Positions 1 through 8,876 of a stretch of DNA of 64,000 nucleotides are shown here, piece by piece (within the stretch, counting starts at the first letter, position 1; each line of letters opens with the position of its first letter). Made by a program: the position numbers and the translations under genes. Source of the stretch: Lathyrus oleraceus (taxonomy: Eukaryota; Streptophyta; Magnoliopsida; Fabales; Fabaceae); contig NC_066584.1 in the NCBI RefSeq assembly GCF_024323335.1, forward strand, positions 232,467,494 to 232,531,493. The letters are read 5' to 3'. The notes beneath the pieces are model-generated. The model did not search any database. It had not been told where the DNA came from and saw only the letters and a program-made list of their open reading frames with translations.

Positions 1-217
1 GACCAACTCGTCAGGGATTTGTCATGCATTAACTTCCAAACTAACAAAGATTTCACAAAAGGAATATCGGGGTGCCAAATAACTTTGGCTCAATCAACCT
101 TGGGAGTGTGAGTGGTTTTGAAAAGATAGGTCTCCTTAGAGATAAGCAAGTCTGACTTTGAATTAGGAAACCAATGAATTAGGAAACTAATGAATCTTGT
201 TTAAAGACAGCACCCAC
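1..217. other. Intergenic stretch, nothing recognised
   Basis: AT-rich sequence without a coding frame, repeat or terminal motif that I can support. It ends at the first TAGGGATGA of the MITE that follows. Confidence 0.4.
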
Positions 218-781
218 TAGGGATGATAATGGGTAGAGTTTGGATAGAGTACTATAGTACTCGTCCCCGTACCCGCAGTTCAAAAAAAAACCTTGTACCC
301 GAGCTCATACCCGCGTGACCACCACCAACCTTTATATTCGTTCTCGTACCCTATGGGTATCTAAGTGTCTATACCTGTACCCACCACCCGCATTTCTAGT
401 AAAAATGAATCTATCAATTTAAAAATATCATATCTTTTTAAATTTTAAGAAAATTAACAACAAAAATTCAAAGATTTTACTATTTAATTATGAAATAAAC
501 AATATTTATATTAACACGTGTAATAGTTTAATTTAGATGTATTCTTTTAAAAAGATAGATATTTATTTTTGATATGATAATATAAATTAAAATATATAAA
601 TATACATTGTGCTAGTATGGGGTGGGGGTACTAAGATACTCGTATCCATATTCATACCCACTTATTTTAATGGATAATTACCTATGCCCACGTCCGTATT
701 CATTTTGCATATTTTTACCCTATCCATTGTGGGTAATTTTTTTGGATACGCATTGGGTATGAGTATATATTTTCATCCCTA
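218..781. mobile_element. hAT-like MITE (about 565 bp)
   Basis: A non-coding block bounded by a short inverted repeat: it opens with TAGGGATGATAAT and closes with ATTTTCATCCCTA, so TAGGGATGA is mirrored at both ends. The interior is full of GGGTA/TACCC words (GTACCCG, ATACCCG, GGGTAT), which are also roughly mirrored left and right. TAGGGATG-type ends are typical of hAT transposons. A clean 8-bp target duplication is not visible, so either the copy is old or the ends are slightly misplaced. No transposase is encoded. Confidence 0.55.
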
Positions 782-1309
782 ACTTCCATTGTCCATCTTG
801 AATGAACTTAGAGACAATAGAAGAAAGATTGATGTCATGAAACCTGAGAAAATCCCTACTGGTATCTTCAATGAGTGGATGTTCACACCATGAATCCAAC
901 TAGAAAAAAATAGAAGACCTTTTAGCAAGAGACTAAGAAGAATGGTTTTGTAGCAGAAACAATTCAGATTTGATACCAATCCACAAAGTTGGAAAAATGT
1001 GATGCTTGATTATCCTGTGAGGCCTTAGAACCCTTTTCTTAAGCAATAAAGCTCAATCCTCTGATTGTTCATCATTTTCCAACCATGTTTTATATTGGTG
1101 GCTTCATTATACTTAATTAAGGACCTAAGGTCTAACAACTTCATGTTGTTGATATTGCCAGTCCATATGAAATACCTAAAACCCTTTTCAATATTTTGTA
1201 CCAAGGATAATAAAAATATATATTTTTTAATAACAAAAAAAGTACCTACCCATCCTCCACTCATTGAATAAGATGTCACTTTTTTATGATAATTTATTTT
1301 AATAAAAAT
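782..1309. other. Intergenic stretch, nothing recognised
   Basis: Non-coding and AT-rich. Short open frames occur on both strands but none shows a domain, repeat or codon bias that would mark a gene. Confidence 0.4.
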
Positions 1310-1534
1310 TATTGATACTCGACTAAAATTCATAGGTACCTAAGAACGGATTCAGGAGTCGATTATGCAAGAGGAAGGTATTAGTACCTCTCACATTCAT
1401 TGTATTCAACGAGAACCATTTTGAATGTTCTTTATGTGGATGTGTGTTATTATCTGAAGCTTACTTGCTAAAGAGGAAAAATAAGTTTATTAATTAGTGT
1501 GTTCTCCAAGGATTCAGACCCTTGTGCCTACGTA

Positions 1535-1554
1535 TCCTCATAGTGCAATGAGAA
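1535..1554 (-). other. U5 hairpin box (TGCACT loop)
   Basis: On the minus strand, arm TTCTCAT (1554-1548), loop TGCACT and arm ATGAGGA (1541-1535), followed by TACGTAGGC. It pairs over seven positions with one G-T. The same loop with differently paired arms occurs at 61883, 62498 and 63240. Confidence 0.6.
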
Positions 1555-1559
1555 AATTA

Positions 1560-2260
1560 GAGTTTTGTAGTTCATGGTAGAAAATACGTATATGTTGGTT
1601 GTTTTTATTGAACGATGTTAACGTTCGTGTTCTAGTAGTTAAATGATGCGCGTACGCTCATGCATGGGAGAATTAAGCATTTGTTTGTTTGTGGTAGAAT
1701 GGATACGCTTGGATTGCATTCTAGCAGTTAAATGTTACCGGATGCTTGCGCATGAGAGACTTAAGCGTTGTTCGTATTATGGTAGAACGGGAATAACATG
1801 TCCTTTGTGAAAATGTTTTGGAATGCCCTAAGGAGGAAAATTGAATTTGATTGGTTGCGATTGATTTTAGAATAGGAGACAACTATCAGACCACAAGCTA
1901 AGTATAGCCAACAATCCGAGTACTTGCGAGATGAAAGGATAATTGTATTATGACCTCTCTTTTTCATCCAAAGATTTTTTGTTTATGAAATTTGTGAGGC
2001 GAGTTTAATCATTAGTACTTAGAAGGAGACAAACATCCAATCATAAGCTAAGTACAACCAGCAATCAAAATACCCGTGAGCTGAAAGGATAATTGTATCC
2101 TGGTCTCTTTTTTTCGTCCTACAAGGACCGTATTAAAATCGTTTATTTAAAGTATTTTTGAATGGAAGACAAGTATTGATCTACAAGTTAAGCACAACCG
2201 ACAACCCAAGTACTTGAGAAATGGTGTGTACAAGTACGTACACCTCATCCTTTTTCATCC
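1560..2260 (-). repeat. Degenerate direct repeats inside the LTR fragment
   Basis: Two related units of about 115 bp lie around 1565-1690 and 1690-1790 (shared words GGTAGAA and CTAGYAGTTAAATG). Three related units of about 150 bp start near 1870, 2020 and 2160 (shared words GGAGACAA, AAGCTAAGTA, AGGATAATTGTAT and TTTTTCATCC/TTTTTCGTCC). The units are diverged by substitutions and small indels. They lie inside the reverse-oriented LTR fragment. Confidence 0.5.
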
Positions 2261-2560
2261 GATTTATTGCAAAAAATGTTTTGAAAATGATTTGATGGTG
2301 GATCAAGTGTTTGAAGTTTAAATATGAAAATTGTGAATTAAATGGAAGAGGTACTTGACGTTGGATCAAGCACCAACGTCACATTCAATTGAGTTTGATT
2401 TGGAAATCACTTGATGTTGGATCAAGTTTGTTTTTGTTCTTTTAAAATAAGTTCTTTTTACATCGCTTTTGATTATTTTCTAAATTAATGGACCAGTGAG
2501 GAAAATGATAAAATGGAGAACGATAAAATTATTACATGTTCGTGGGAGTGGGGTGCATTT

Positions 2561-3051
2561 TCCCAAATGGTGGATAATCATACAAAATTGAACCATGCAC
2601 ATAAGAATCATTCAAGTGGCAAAATCACAACCATAATTCATGCATGCAATCAAGAGAAAATGATTTAATTTTTAATGAGTTATAACTAAAGAGCTAAACT
2701 CTAAAATAAATTCAATTAAAGTTTAAAGTAGAAATTTATCCTAATTAAACTAACTAATTTTTAATGGCCATTTTTTTTATGAATTAGCATGTCATTGAAA
2801 TGAAATTAATGAAGAATCAAAGAAACTCCTACAATTAAATTCTAAAAGAGAAAATTATCTAATTAACTATGATACGTGAATTTACTATGAATTAAAAGCA
2901 TGGCAAAAATTGACAAAGAATGATAAGAAAAAATAAGAAATAAAAGATAAGCAATTAAATCTGCAGGGGTGCATAAACCAGGGGGGTGTGCAGCCTGGAA
3001 ACATAGGCTTTAGGCCTAACAGATAAGGCTCATACATAAGGTGTTGCTATT
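2561..3051. other. AT-rich spacer, nothing recognised
   Basis: Non-coding spacer between the LTR fragment and the integrase remnant. It is AT-rich with no supported gene or terminal repeat. Confidence 0.35.
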
Positions 3052-3255
3052 GGGTTTCAGCCAGGGAATTTCGTACTACGAAAAGCTGACATCAAAGGCA
3101 AGATTGCCCAAGATGGAAAGCTAGTGGAAAATTGGGAAGGACCTTATCGAGTGAAGGAAAACATTGGGCTGAGAGCGTCTTTGTTGGAGTCTCTTGAAGG
3201 ATAGCAGTTACCAAGGACATGGAGCGTAGCCAAATTGAAATGGTATGATAGTTAA
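3052..3255 (+). pseudogene. Integrase C-terminus of a degraded Ty3/gypsy element
   Basis: A 67-codon open stretch reads like the end of a Ty3/gypsy pol: a GxFVLRK segment followed by GKLVENWEGPYRV (the GPY/F-type module of the integrase C-terminal domain) and finishing WSVAKLKWYDS before a TAA at 3253-3255. One in-frame TAG lies at 3202-3204. No reverse transcriptase or integrase core lies upstream, so this is a truncated relic. It differs from both Ogre integrase ends in this window (GKWTPxYEGP), so it comes from another family. The position upstream of an antisense ORF suggests a Tat-lineage element. Confidence 0.7.
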
Positions 3256-3418
3256 ACAGATAGTGTGACATTTTTCTTTATGTCACCTCACCAATATGAA
3301 AACCGATATACATATGAATGCAATTTCTTTCTATTATTTGCCGATTTTTCATTTTGTTTGTCTATTTTGCACCTCTTTAGGGTGTTAAAAGGTATATGCA
3401 TGTTTCAATGACCCGGGG

Positions 3419-3602
3419 TGTTGTCGAAGATGCATTACAAATCCGACTACAACAATCAATCCCCTCTAGCACCGAGCACGCTTAGAGATTTCAGGGGATT
3501 TGTCAGAGAAACTTTATACGTCCGACTACAATAACCAATTCCCCCAGGGATGATGTTGGAGACGCTTTACACATCCGACCACATCAATCAATTCCCCCTA
3601 GT
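3419..3602 (+). repeat. Three degenerate direct repeats downstream of the integrase relic
   Basis: Three related units start near 3421, 3500 and 3554. Each has a segment like AGACGCTTTACACATCCGAC followed by ACAAYAATCAATTCCCC. They lie in the 3' untranslated part of the relic element. Tandem repeats are a common feature of this region in Tat/Ogre elements. Confidence 0.55.
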
Positions 3603-3939
3603 CAAGGATTACATGCATTTCTGTTTACCCCCCTGTCTTTTTGGATCTAGCAAATCCAAGGGATGTGAGTGGTGGAGCTCAAAGACGTCCACCTCAATCC
3701 GAGTTATACATCGGGGCAGAGAAGATGATCCTCTACCCTTGGACGAGAAATGATCCTCTGTGACACAAAGCGCGGTACAAAGGCATAGTCGCATCTCACC
3801 GGATACAATCCCTATTTCCAAAGCTCAAACAATCAAAATGCTAAATACAATAAGGTATTTGAATAGCTTATTACAACGAACACAATTACATGTGACATTA
3901 TATGCGAAGGTTCTTGATAATATAATACATAAAAAATAA

Positions 3940-4616
3940 TTTAAAAAGCTAGAAGGAGGCGCAAAAGGCAAAAATATCAGAGGAAAGAGACTCCAATTGG
4001 AATAAGACACTCTGAAAGGTATCCTTTTCCAGAGGATCCTCATCATAAAATTCATGTAGTCGAGCATCTAATGCAAGTTGTTTCTCCCGAATAATTTCTT
4101 ATCCTTTTACCATACTTTCCTCCCATTCCACCAACTCTTTTGTAATACATTAAACAACAACAAAGGTAATCTCTTCCTCGGGCTCACTCTAATAGACACC
4201 ATCCTTTGTCTTCCTAAGTCGGTTCTTGAGGTACTTCATATGCCTGACTAATTTAGTCAAAGATCCATGAAGATGCTTTTCTTCGGAAATGAGGGGCGCC
4301 CGCTCTAAACGGTCATGAATATATGGAGAATCCTTCTCAATGTCAACCTTCTTTACCCTGACACGGTTATAACGAGTCCTCAAGGATTCAACTTCTCAAG
4401 ATAAAAAAATGTGTCATAAACTCTTTAGGATCGACAACTAACTAATTAAGGAGTAATATCATCCTCATCACACATGTGGCTATCTTCTTTATCAGGTTAA
4501 ACCTGCCAGAAGGAGATAGTTGACTGGAAAAGGCGAAATCCCCGTCATGCATAAAATCATTCATCTAAGGAAAGGATTAGCCAACATGGAAGGTGGGAAA
4601 AGAGAAGTATTCCATG
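3940..4616 (-). pseudogene. Antisense ORF of Tat relic, C-terminal part
   Basis: On the minus strand this region reads as a degenerate, charged, coiled-coil-like protein: an open stretch at 4383-4189 rich in K/R/E, followed in neighbouring frames by segments such as ELVEWEESMVK, EKQLALDARLHEF and FQSVLFQLESLS, broken by several stops. It is the continuation of the minus-strand ORF at 28274-29340; the 23.6-kb Ogre-1 insertion separates the two parts, with the CCCTT duplication at the break. The family is unsure. It resembles the antisense extra ORFs found downstream of pol in Tat elements (possibly the Transposase_28 group), judged from memory only. Confidence 0.5.
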
Positions 4617-4621
4617 CCCTT
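4617..4621. repeat. Target-site duplication of Ogre-1 (left copy, CCCTT)
   Basis: CCCTT immediately precedes the 5' LTR (TGTCATACC...) and is repeated at 28269-28273 right after the 3' LTR (...GTATGACA). Confidence 0.9.
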
Positions 4622-4756
4622 TGTCATACCCCAAAATTTGCCCGTTAACATTACAAGGCATTTTTAAGGCACCCCAACTTATTTTTCAAGGCATTAATCG
4701 CAAAAGAACAAAGGCCCAGCACACAGATGGCCAAATCCAAGAAATGGCCCAAACTG

Positions 4757-5370
4757 GCTTGCTCGCTAGGCGAGCAATTCCTTCGCCTAGCGAACCCTTC
4801 GCTATACAGCTCGCCTAGCGAATAACAGAAAATTCTAGGCTTCATTCTGAGCCCATTAGGTCACAAAAAGAGTATTATAAATACCCCAACTTCAGTCAAA
4901 GAAAGGGAGGACAAAAAACGGAAGGAAGACGGGAGCAAGAGAGAAGGCGCAGCAAACCCTGGAGACTAACCCAGAGAATTCAGAGCAACCCTAAAGGAAA
5001 CCCTGAAGGAAACTCATTTGCCTCAAGGTCAACTCCGCCCAACTCAATCCGACTTGCCAATTCAAGGTTGCAATTCGATTGCAAACAGGTTTGCATTACT
5101 ATTACCGCTTTATGTTCTTAATTTGCATATGATATTATAATTGAATTCATAAACATACTTGAGGTTTTGCATGTGAATTTAAGTGTGCCTGAATATTGTG
5201 AATGCTGAACCATGTAATCTATGTATTGGATGCCATAAGGCGTGCAGCAGGTCGAGGTCGTACTGTTCTGAAATTCAAAACCCGCAGCCGCTCGCTAGCA
5301 CATCGCTAAGCGAGCATGTAGCGAGCATTCGCTAAGCCTTCGCTAGGCGAGGCAGAGGCGAACGCGACAG
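4757..5370 (+). repeat. CGCTAG palindrome clusters of the Ogre-1 LTR
   Basis: Two clusters, at about 4757-4822 and 5289-5370, hold repeated palindromes around CGCTAGGCG or CGCCTAGCG. Examples are GCTCGCTAGGCGAGC and TTCGCCTAGCGAA in U3, GCTCGCTAGC (5290-5299) facing GCTAAGCGAGC (5305-5315), and TAGCGA (5319) facing TCGCTA (5329). The 3' LTR copy has one further 9-bp unit in the first cluster. Confidence 0.6.
4876..4883 (+). promoter_or_regulatory. TATA box of Ogre-1 5' LTR
   Basis: TATAAATA followed by a C-rich stretch. Transcription would be expected to start some 25-35 bp downstream. The identical box is at 18380-18387 in the 3' LTR. Confidence 0.7.
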
Positions 5371-5563
5371 TCGCTAATATTTTGGTTGTTATGCCCTATG
5401 CTTATCTGATCTGTTCTATGTTAATCATGCGTTATTTTGCCTGACATTCATACTGCTGTGTTTCTTTTGCGGTGTAATCCTCGATTGCACCCTGATTTGG
5501 TATTCTGACCTGTTTGCTGAATATTGTAAGGACTCACATACTCCCGAAGAGGGTAGCTGGCTA

Positions 5564-5590
5564 GGTATTCCACTTTATTTGTGGGATACC
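5564..5590 (+). other. Strong LTR hairpin
   Basis: GGTATTCCAC, 7-nt loop TTTATTT, GTGGGATACC: ten paired positions including one G-T. In the 3' LTR copy (27221-27247) one arm base is changed (CCAC to CCCC), which breaks one pair. Confidence 0.65.
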
Positions 5591-6429
5591 CTTGTGGAGA
5601 TTCATCCCGATTACTTAATCGATTTTAATGTGGACCTAATTACTTAATTGATTTTAATGTATTAATTTTAATGTGGAGATTCATCCTAATTATTTGATCG
5701 ATTTTAATGTGGACCTAATTACTTAAGTGATTACAACTACCTAATTGATTGTAAAATATTGCCCTTGAATATGTGATCTTGGACCTCTCTTTGTTGCCTT
5801 ACGATATTACGGTATTACGGTCATGTCCCGCGAATGTGGGGATACACTTAGCAAAGACCCTTCGGTTAAATCATCATGTCCCTATAAAATAAATCATAGT
5901 CCCTCGGATGTTGCCTTCGAATATATGATTTCTTCCCTCGATGACCCTTCGACGTAGCCTACGGTTAAATGATGATCGTCCCTTCAAATGCTAAGGTATC
6001 CTTACAAATGTTGCCTTCAATGACCAATTGATGACCCTACGATGTCCCTTTTACATCCAAAGGATAAAACTACTTACTTCTCAATAGTAAGGATAGTTTT
6101 ACCCTCATAAGGATAGGAAATGCCCATAAAGACCTTGGGTAGGTATAACTCTCAATTGCTGGCTCACAACCTAAAACATTTTCCACACCTTACACTTTGC
6201 AAATACTAGAAAATCACCACTTGGCATACATTCGTACTAGAATCATTGCCAAGTTATATTTTTCTAAACAACTTTCAAAATTAAACGAGATAAACACTTT
6301 GTATACATTCGTACAAGAATCATTACAAAGTTAAACTCTCTTTCCAAAACATTTTTTAGCAATTCACAAACACTTTTTTTCAGACAAACATAAGTGATCA
6401 AGCAATTAAGAGCCCATGGATAACCATGG

Positions 6430-6461
6430 ATACAAAGGGTGCTAACACCTTCCCTTTGTAT
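6430..6461 (+). other. LTR-end hairpin with TGCTAACACCTT loop
   Basis: ATACAAAGGG (6430-6439) and CCCTTTGTAT (6452-6461) are perfectly complementary around the 12-nt loop TGCTAACACCTT. Related loops with other stems are found near the ends of the other Tat/Ogre LTRs in this window. Confidence 0.65.
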
Positions 6462-6616
6462 AATGTACCTCCCGAACCCAAAATCTAAATTAAGGTCTTT
6501 CCTGTTCTTTTCCACCTTTCCTTATTGGATAAAAGAAAAGTCGGTGGCGACTCTTGCTAACCGTAACATTTGCTTTCCAAAGCAAAAACACACAAAGTCC
6601 AGTTCACCGTATGACA

Positions 6617-6645
6617 GAACTGACGACTCTGCTGGGGACATTAAA
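6617..6645 (+). promoter_or_regulatory. Primer binding site region of Ogre-1
   Basis: Directly after the LTR: GAACTGACGACTCTGCTGGG, then GACATT. A GACTCTGCTGGGGAC-like block next to the LTR is the usual PBS position in Ogre, where a tRNA-Arg primer has been reported. I have not matched it to a tRNA sequence. Confidence 0.55.
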
Positions 6646-7336
6646 AAGAGAGGTTACCTTAAAAAACAAGATCACTTATTCAAATTGTCTGATTTACTGT
6701 TAAGGGATTGCTGGGGTATTTTATGCTTGAGTGAAAGATCCCACACCCGGATCTAGTGTACCTTAGGTAAGTAGCAATAGATCATCGCGACTATCCGGCG
6801 TATACTGGAATGGTCAAAATGATGGCTACGGTTAATGTGACACTTTGGATGTCCTGATGTTCCTCATGTTTACTTGAGGAAAAATTTGGCTTCCGCGTGG
6901 TGTCATCAAAGCATTAACCAGACCTTTAGAACCCTAATTGACTCATCCTAGCCATTAGAAAGTAGTGAGATAACTGACTTCGGTTCCGACTGGGGTTGGT
7001 TGAGACTCGATACTACACTCTTTGAGATCGGACTTTGGGGAAGCTTTGCGCAACCACTTGGTGTTGCACTGAAGTGGACTTAAGGAAAGGTCAATGATTT
7101 GAGATCCTTCTAGAACCCGGTTACTATTCTAGGACAGGTTGAACCAACCAAACTTCAGTGGGGAGGGTACTTACCTATGGAACTCATGCAAGCCTTAAAA
7201 CCTAAGAATGACTGTTGTGTGACTTGTTTGTGCTTGTTACTTATTTAACCTCATAACATCATAACATCATAACATCATGGCATTGTACTAACCATTTCAA
7301 GGACTTAGGGATTTAACTTTGCTCTGAAACAGGGCT
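6646..7336 (+). other. Ogre-1 leader between PBS and ORF1
   Basis: Non-coding leader. It ends with a short tandem run of CATAACAT words (about 7250-7277) and a splice-acceptor-like CTCTGAAACAG only four bases before the ORF1 start codon. No other element is recognised. Confidence 0.5.
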
Positions 7337-8665
7337 ATGGCTCCCAGGAAGACCATCCGGATCAATTTTGTAGCAATCTCTCCTCAACTAAAGGATTTAG
7401 TGTCAGAACTTCCTGATCAGGCTCAGTTCCTCAAGAAACATGGTTCTCTCCTCAATTTGGTTACCACTGGTTTCAAAGAAGATATGATGAGGGTCCTATT
7501 CCAATTCTTCGATCCTAAACATCATTGCTTCACATTCCCGGATTATCAGTTGGTACCCACGTTAGAAGAATTCTCCAGGCTGCTTGGGATACCTATTCTT
7601 GATCAAACACCTTTCAGTGGTTTAGAAAGGAGTCTGAAGTCTGAAGAAGTTGTCGCGGCTTTACACATGACAAAGTCCGATATTGAAACCAATTGGGTAA
7701 CAAGAAGTGGAGTTAAGGGTTTACTTGCCAAGTTTCTGATAAATAAGGCCCGAGAATTCTTAAAGGTTGTGGATGTCCATGCTTTCGAAGACGTTCTAGC
7801 ATTACTAATCTATGGTTTGGTGTTATTTCCTAATCCAGACCAATTCGTAGATATGAATGCTATTAAGATATTTCTCACTCATAACCCTGTGCCTACCTTG
7901 CTTGGAGACATTCTGCATTCCCTTCACACCCGTACTATGAAAAGGCAAGGAACTCTCATGTGCTGCGTACCTTTATTATCCAGGTGGTTTATTTCGCACC
8001 TTCCTCAGTCAGTTTTGAAGAATGAGCAAAATTTGAAATGGTCTCAAAGGATAATGTCGCTCTCCCATTCAGACATCCGTTGGTGTCCTCATCTCAAAGA
8101 AGATGTTATCCTCATCGACCGTTGTGGAGAATTCTCTAATGTACCACTCTTGGGGATAAGAGGAGGTATTACTTATAACCCAGCTTTAGCCCTACGCCAG
8201 TTTGGTTATGCTCGAAGAGATGGTCCACATGAAATAATTCTTCAAGGCACTGTGTTTAACTACGACAACGACTCTCAAGGTCTCCGTCAAAGGTTTGTAC
8301 AAGCTTGGGGCATGGTGAAAAGAAATACTTTAGGATAGAAAAACTCTATTCCTATGGAACCTTATCTCAGATGGGTACGCGCCAGAGCTCGTGAACTTGT
8401 CATGCCATATCTTGCGGTCAGACCACTGATTGTTGAACCAGGGGTTGAAGGAGGTACTTCTCAGATCATTCCTTATCCAGATATGCCTACTGATGTTGAA
8501 GAACTGAAGAGATCCTGGATCCAGTTGAGAGAGGAAAGGGATACTTTTGAGACTCAATTCGTTGCAGAAAGGAAGAAGGTACTAGAGCTCACCAGCCAGC
8601 TTAATGAGGAACGAAGACTCAATGCATATCTTCGCCCAAAAAGAAGTCGCCCCTGGGAGACTTGA
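7337..8665 (+). pseudogene. Ogre-1 ORF1 (extra ORF upstream of gag), one premature stop
   Basis: A single frame of 442 codons interrupted by one TAG at 8336-8338 (after residue 333). The N-terminal part is globular, with the conserved block FFDPKHHCFTFPDYQLVPTL and a later GxGGITYNPALALRQFGYA segment; both are matched in Ogre-2 ORF1 (44845-46296), so homology is clear. It resembles the plant mobile domain-like proteins. After the stop the frame continues as PYLRWVRARARELV and a charged coiled-coil tail (about residues 385-430). The function of ORF1 is unknown; its presence before gag is diagnostic for Ogre. The start is the first ATG after a leader ending in a splice-acceptor-like AG. Without readthrough the product lacks the coiled coil. 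Confidence 0.8.
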
Positions 8666-8876
8666 GCTTTCATTGTATTTTTATTATTATTCTTGTTGTA
8701 ATGAACATTGAGTAAAGAAATTATTAATAAAAGTTTCTCTCTTGTTGGTGGTTTACGCAAAGTTAAATTCCAAAAGTCCTTGAAAACATTTCATACATTG
8801 CATAGCATAACATAACATTGCATAACAGGTATTCTCAAAGATCAATATTCTCACGGTCTTCCTTCTAAACAGAAAA
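8666..8876 (+). other. Spacer between ORF1 and gag
   Basis: About 210 bp. It contains a run of CATAACATTGCAT-type words (8797-8828) like that before ORF1 and like the GCATGCAT-rich leaders of Ogre-2, and an acceptor-like TTCTAAACAG just before the gag ATG. Confidence 0.5.

Larger units (their letters stand above)
1310..2560 (-). mobile_element. Ogre/Tat-type LTR fragment, reverse orientation
   Basis: Read on the minus strand this has two boxes also found near the 3' end of the other Ogre/Tat LTRs in this window: the box around TGCACT followed by GGATACGTAGGC (1525-1560) and, further downstream on that strand, the block TACTAATACCTTCC (1370-1391). The order and spacing match the LTR ends near 63240-63421. 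The rest is non-coding and internally repetitive. Neither LTR terminus is intact and no partner LTR is near, so this is a fragment. The left edge is set where the similarity fades; the right edge is approximate. Confidence 0.6.
4622..6616 (+). repeat. Ogre-1 5' LTR
   Basis: It starts TGTCATACCCC and ends CCGTATGACA. The same sequence recurs at 18117-18651 joined to 26805-28268. A TATA box (4876-4883) marks the U3/R region. It has a cluster of CGCTAG-type palindromes on both sides of the predicted start site, a strong hairpin at 5564-5590, and a 10-bp perfect inverted repeat near its end (6430-6461). Confidence 0.92.

Noticed and set aside
3419..3602. Fixed-loop hairpins in the Tat relic repeats
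   Set aside because: The first unit can pair GTCG with CGAC, but the second and third do not form matching stems, so no covariation claim is made.
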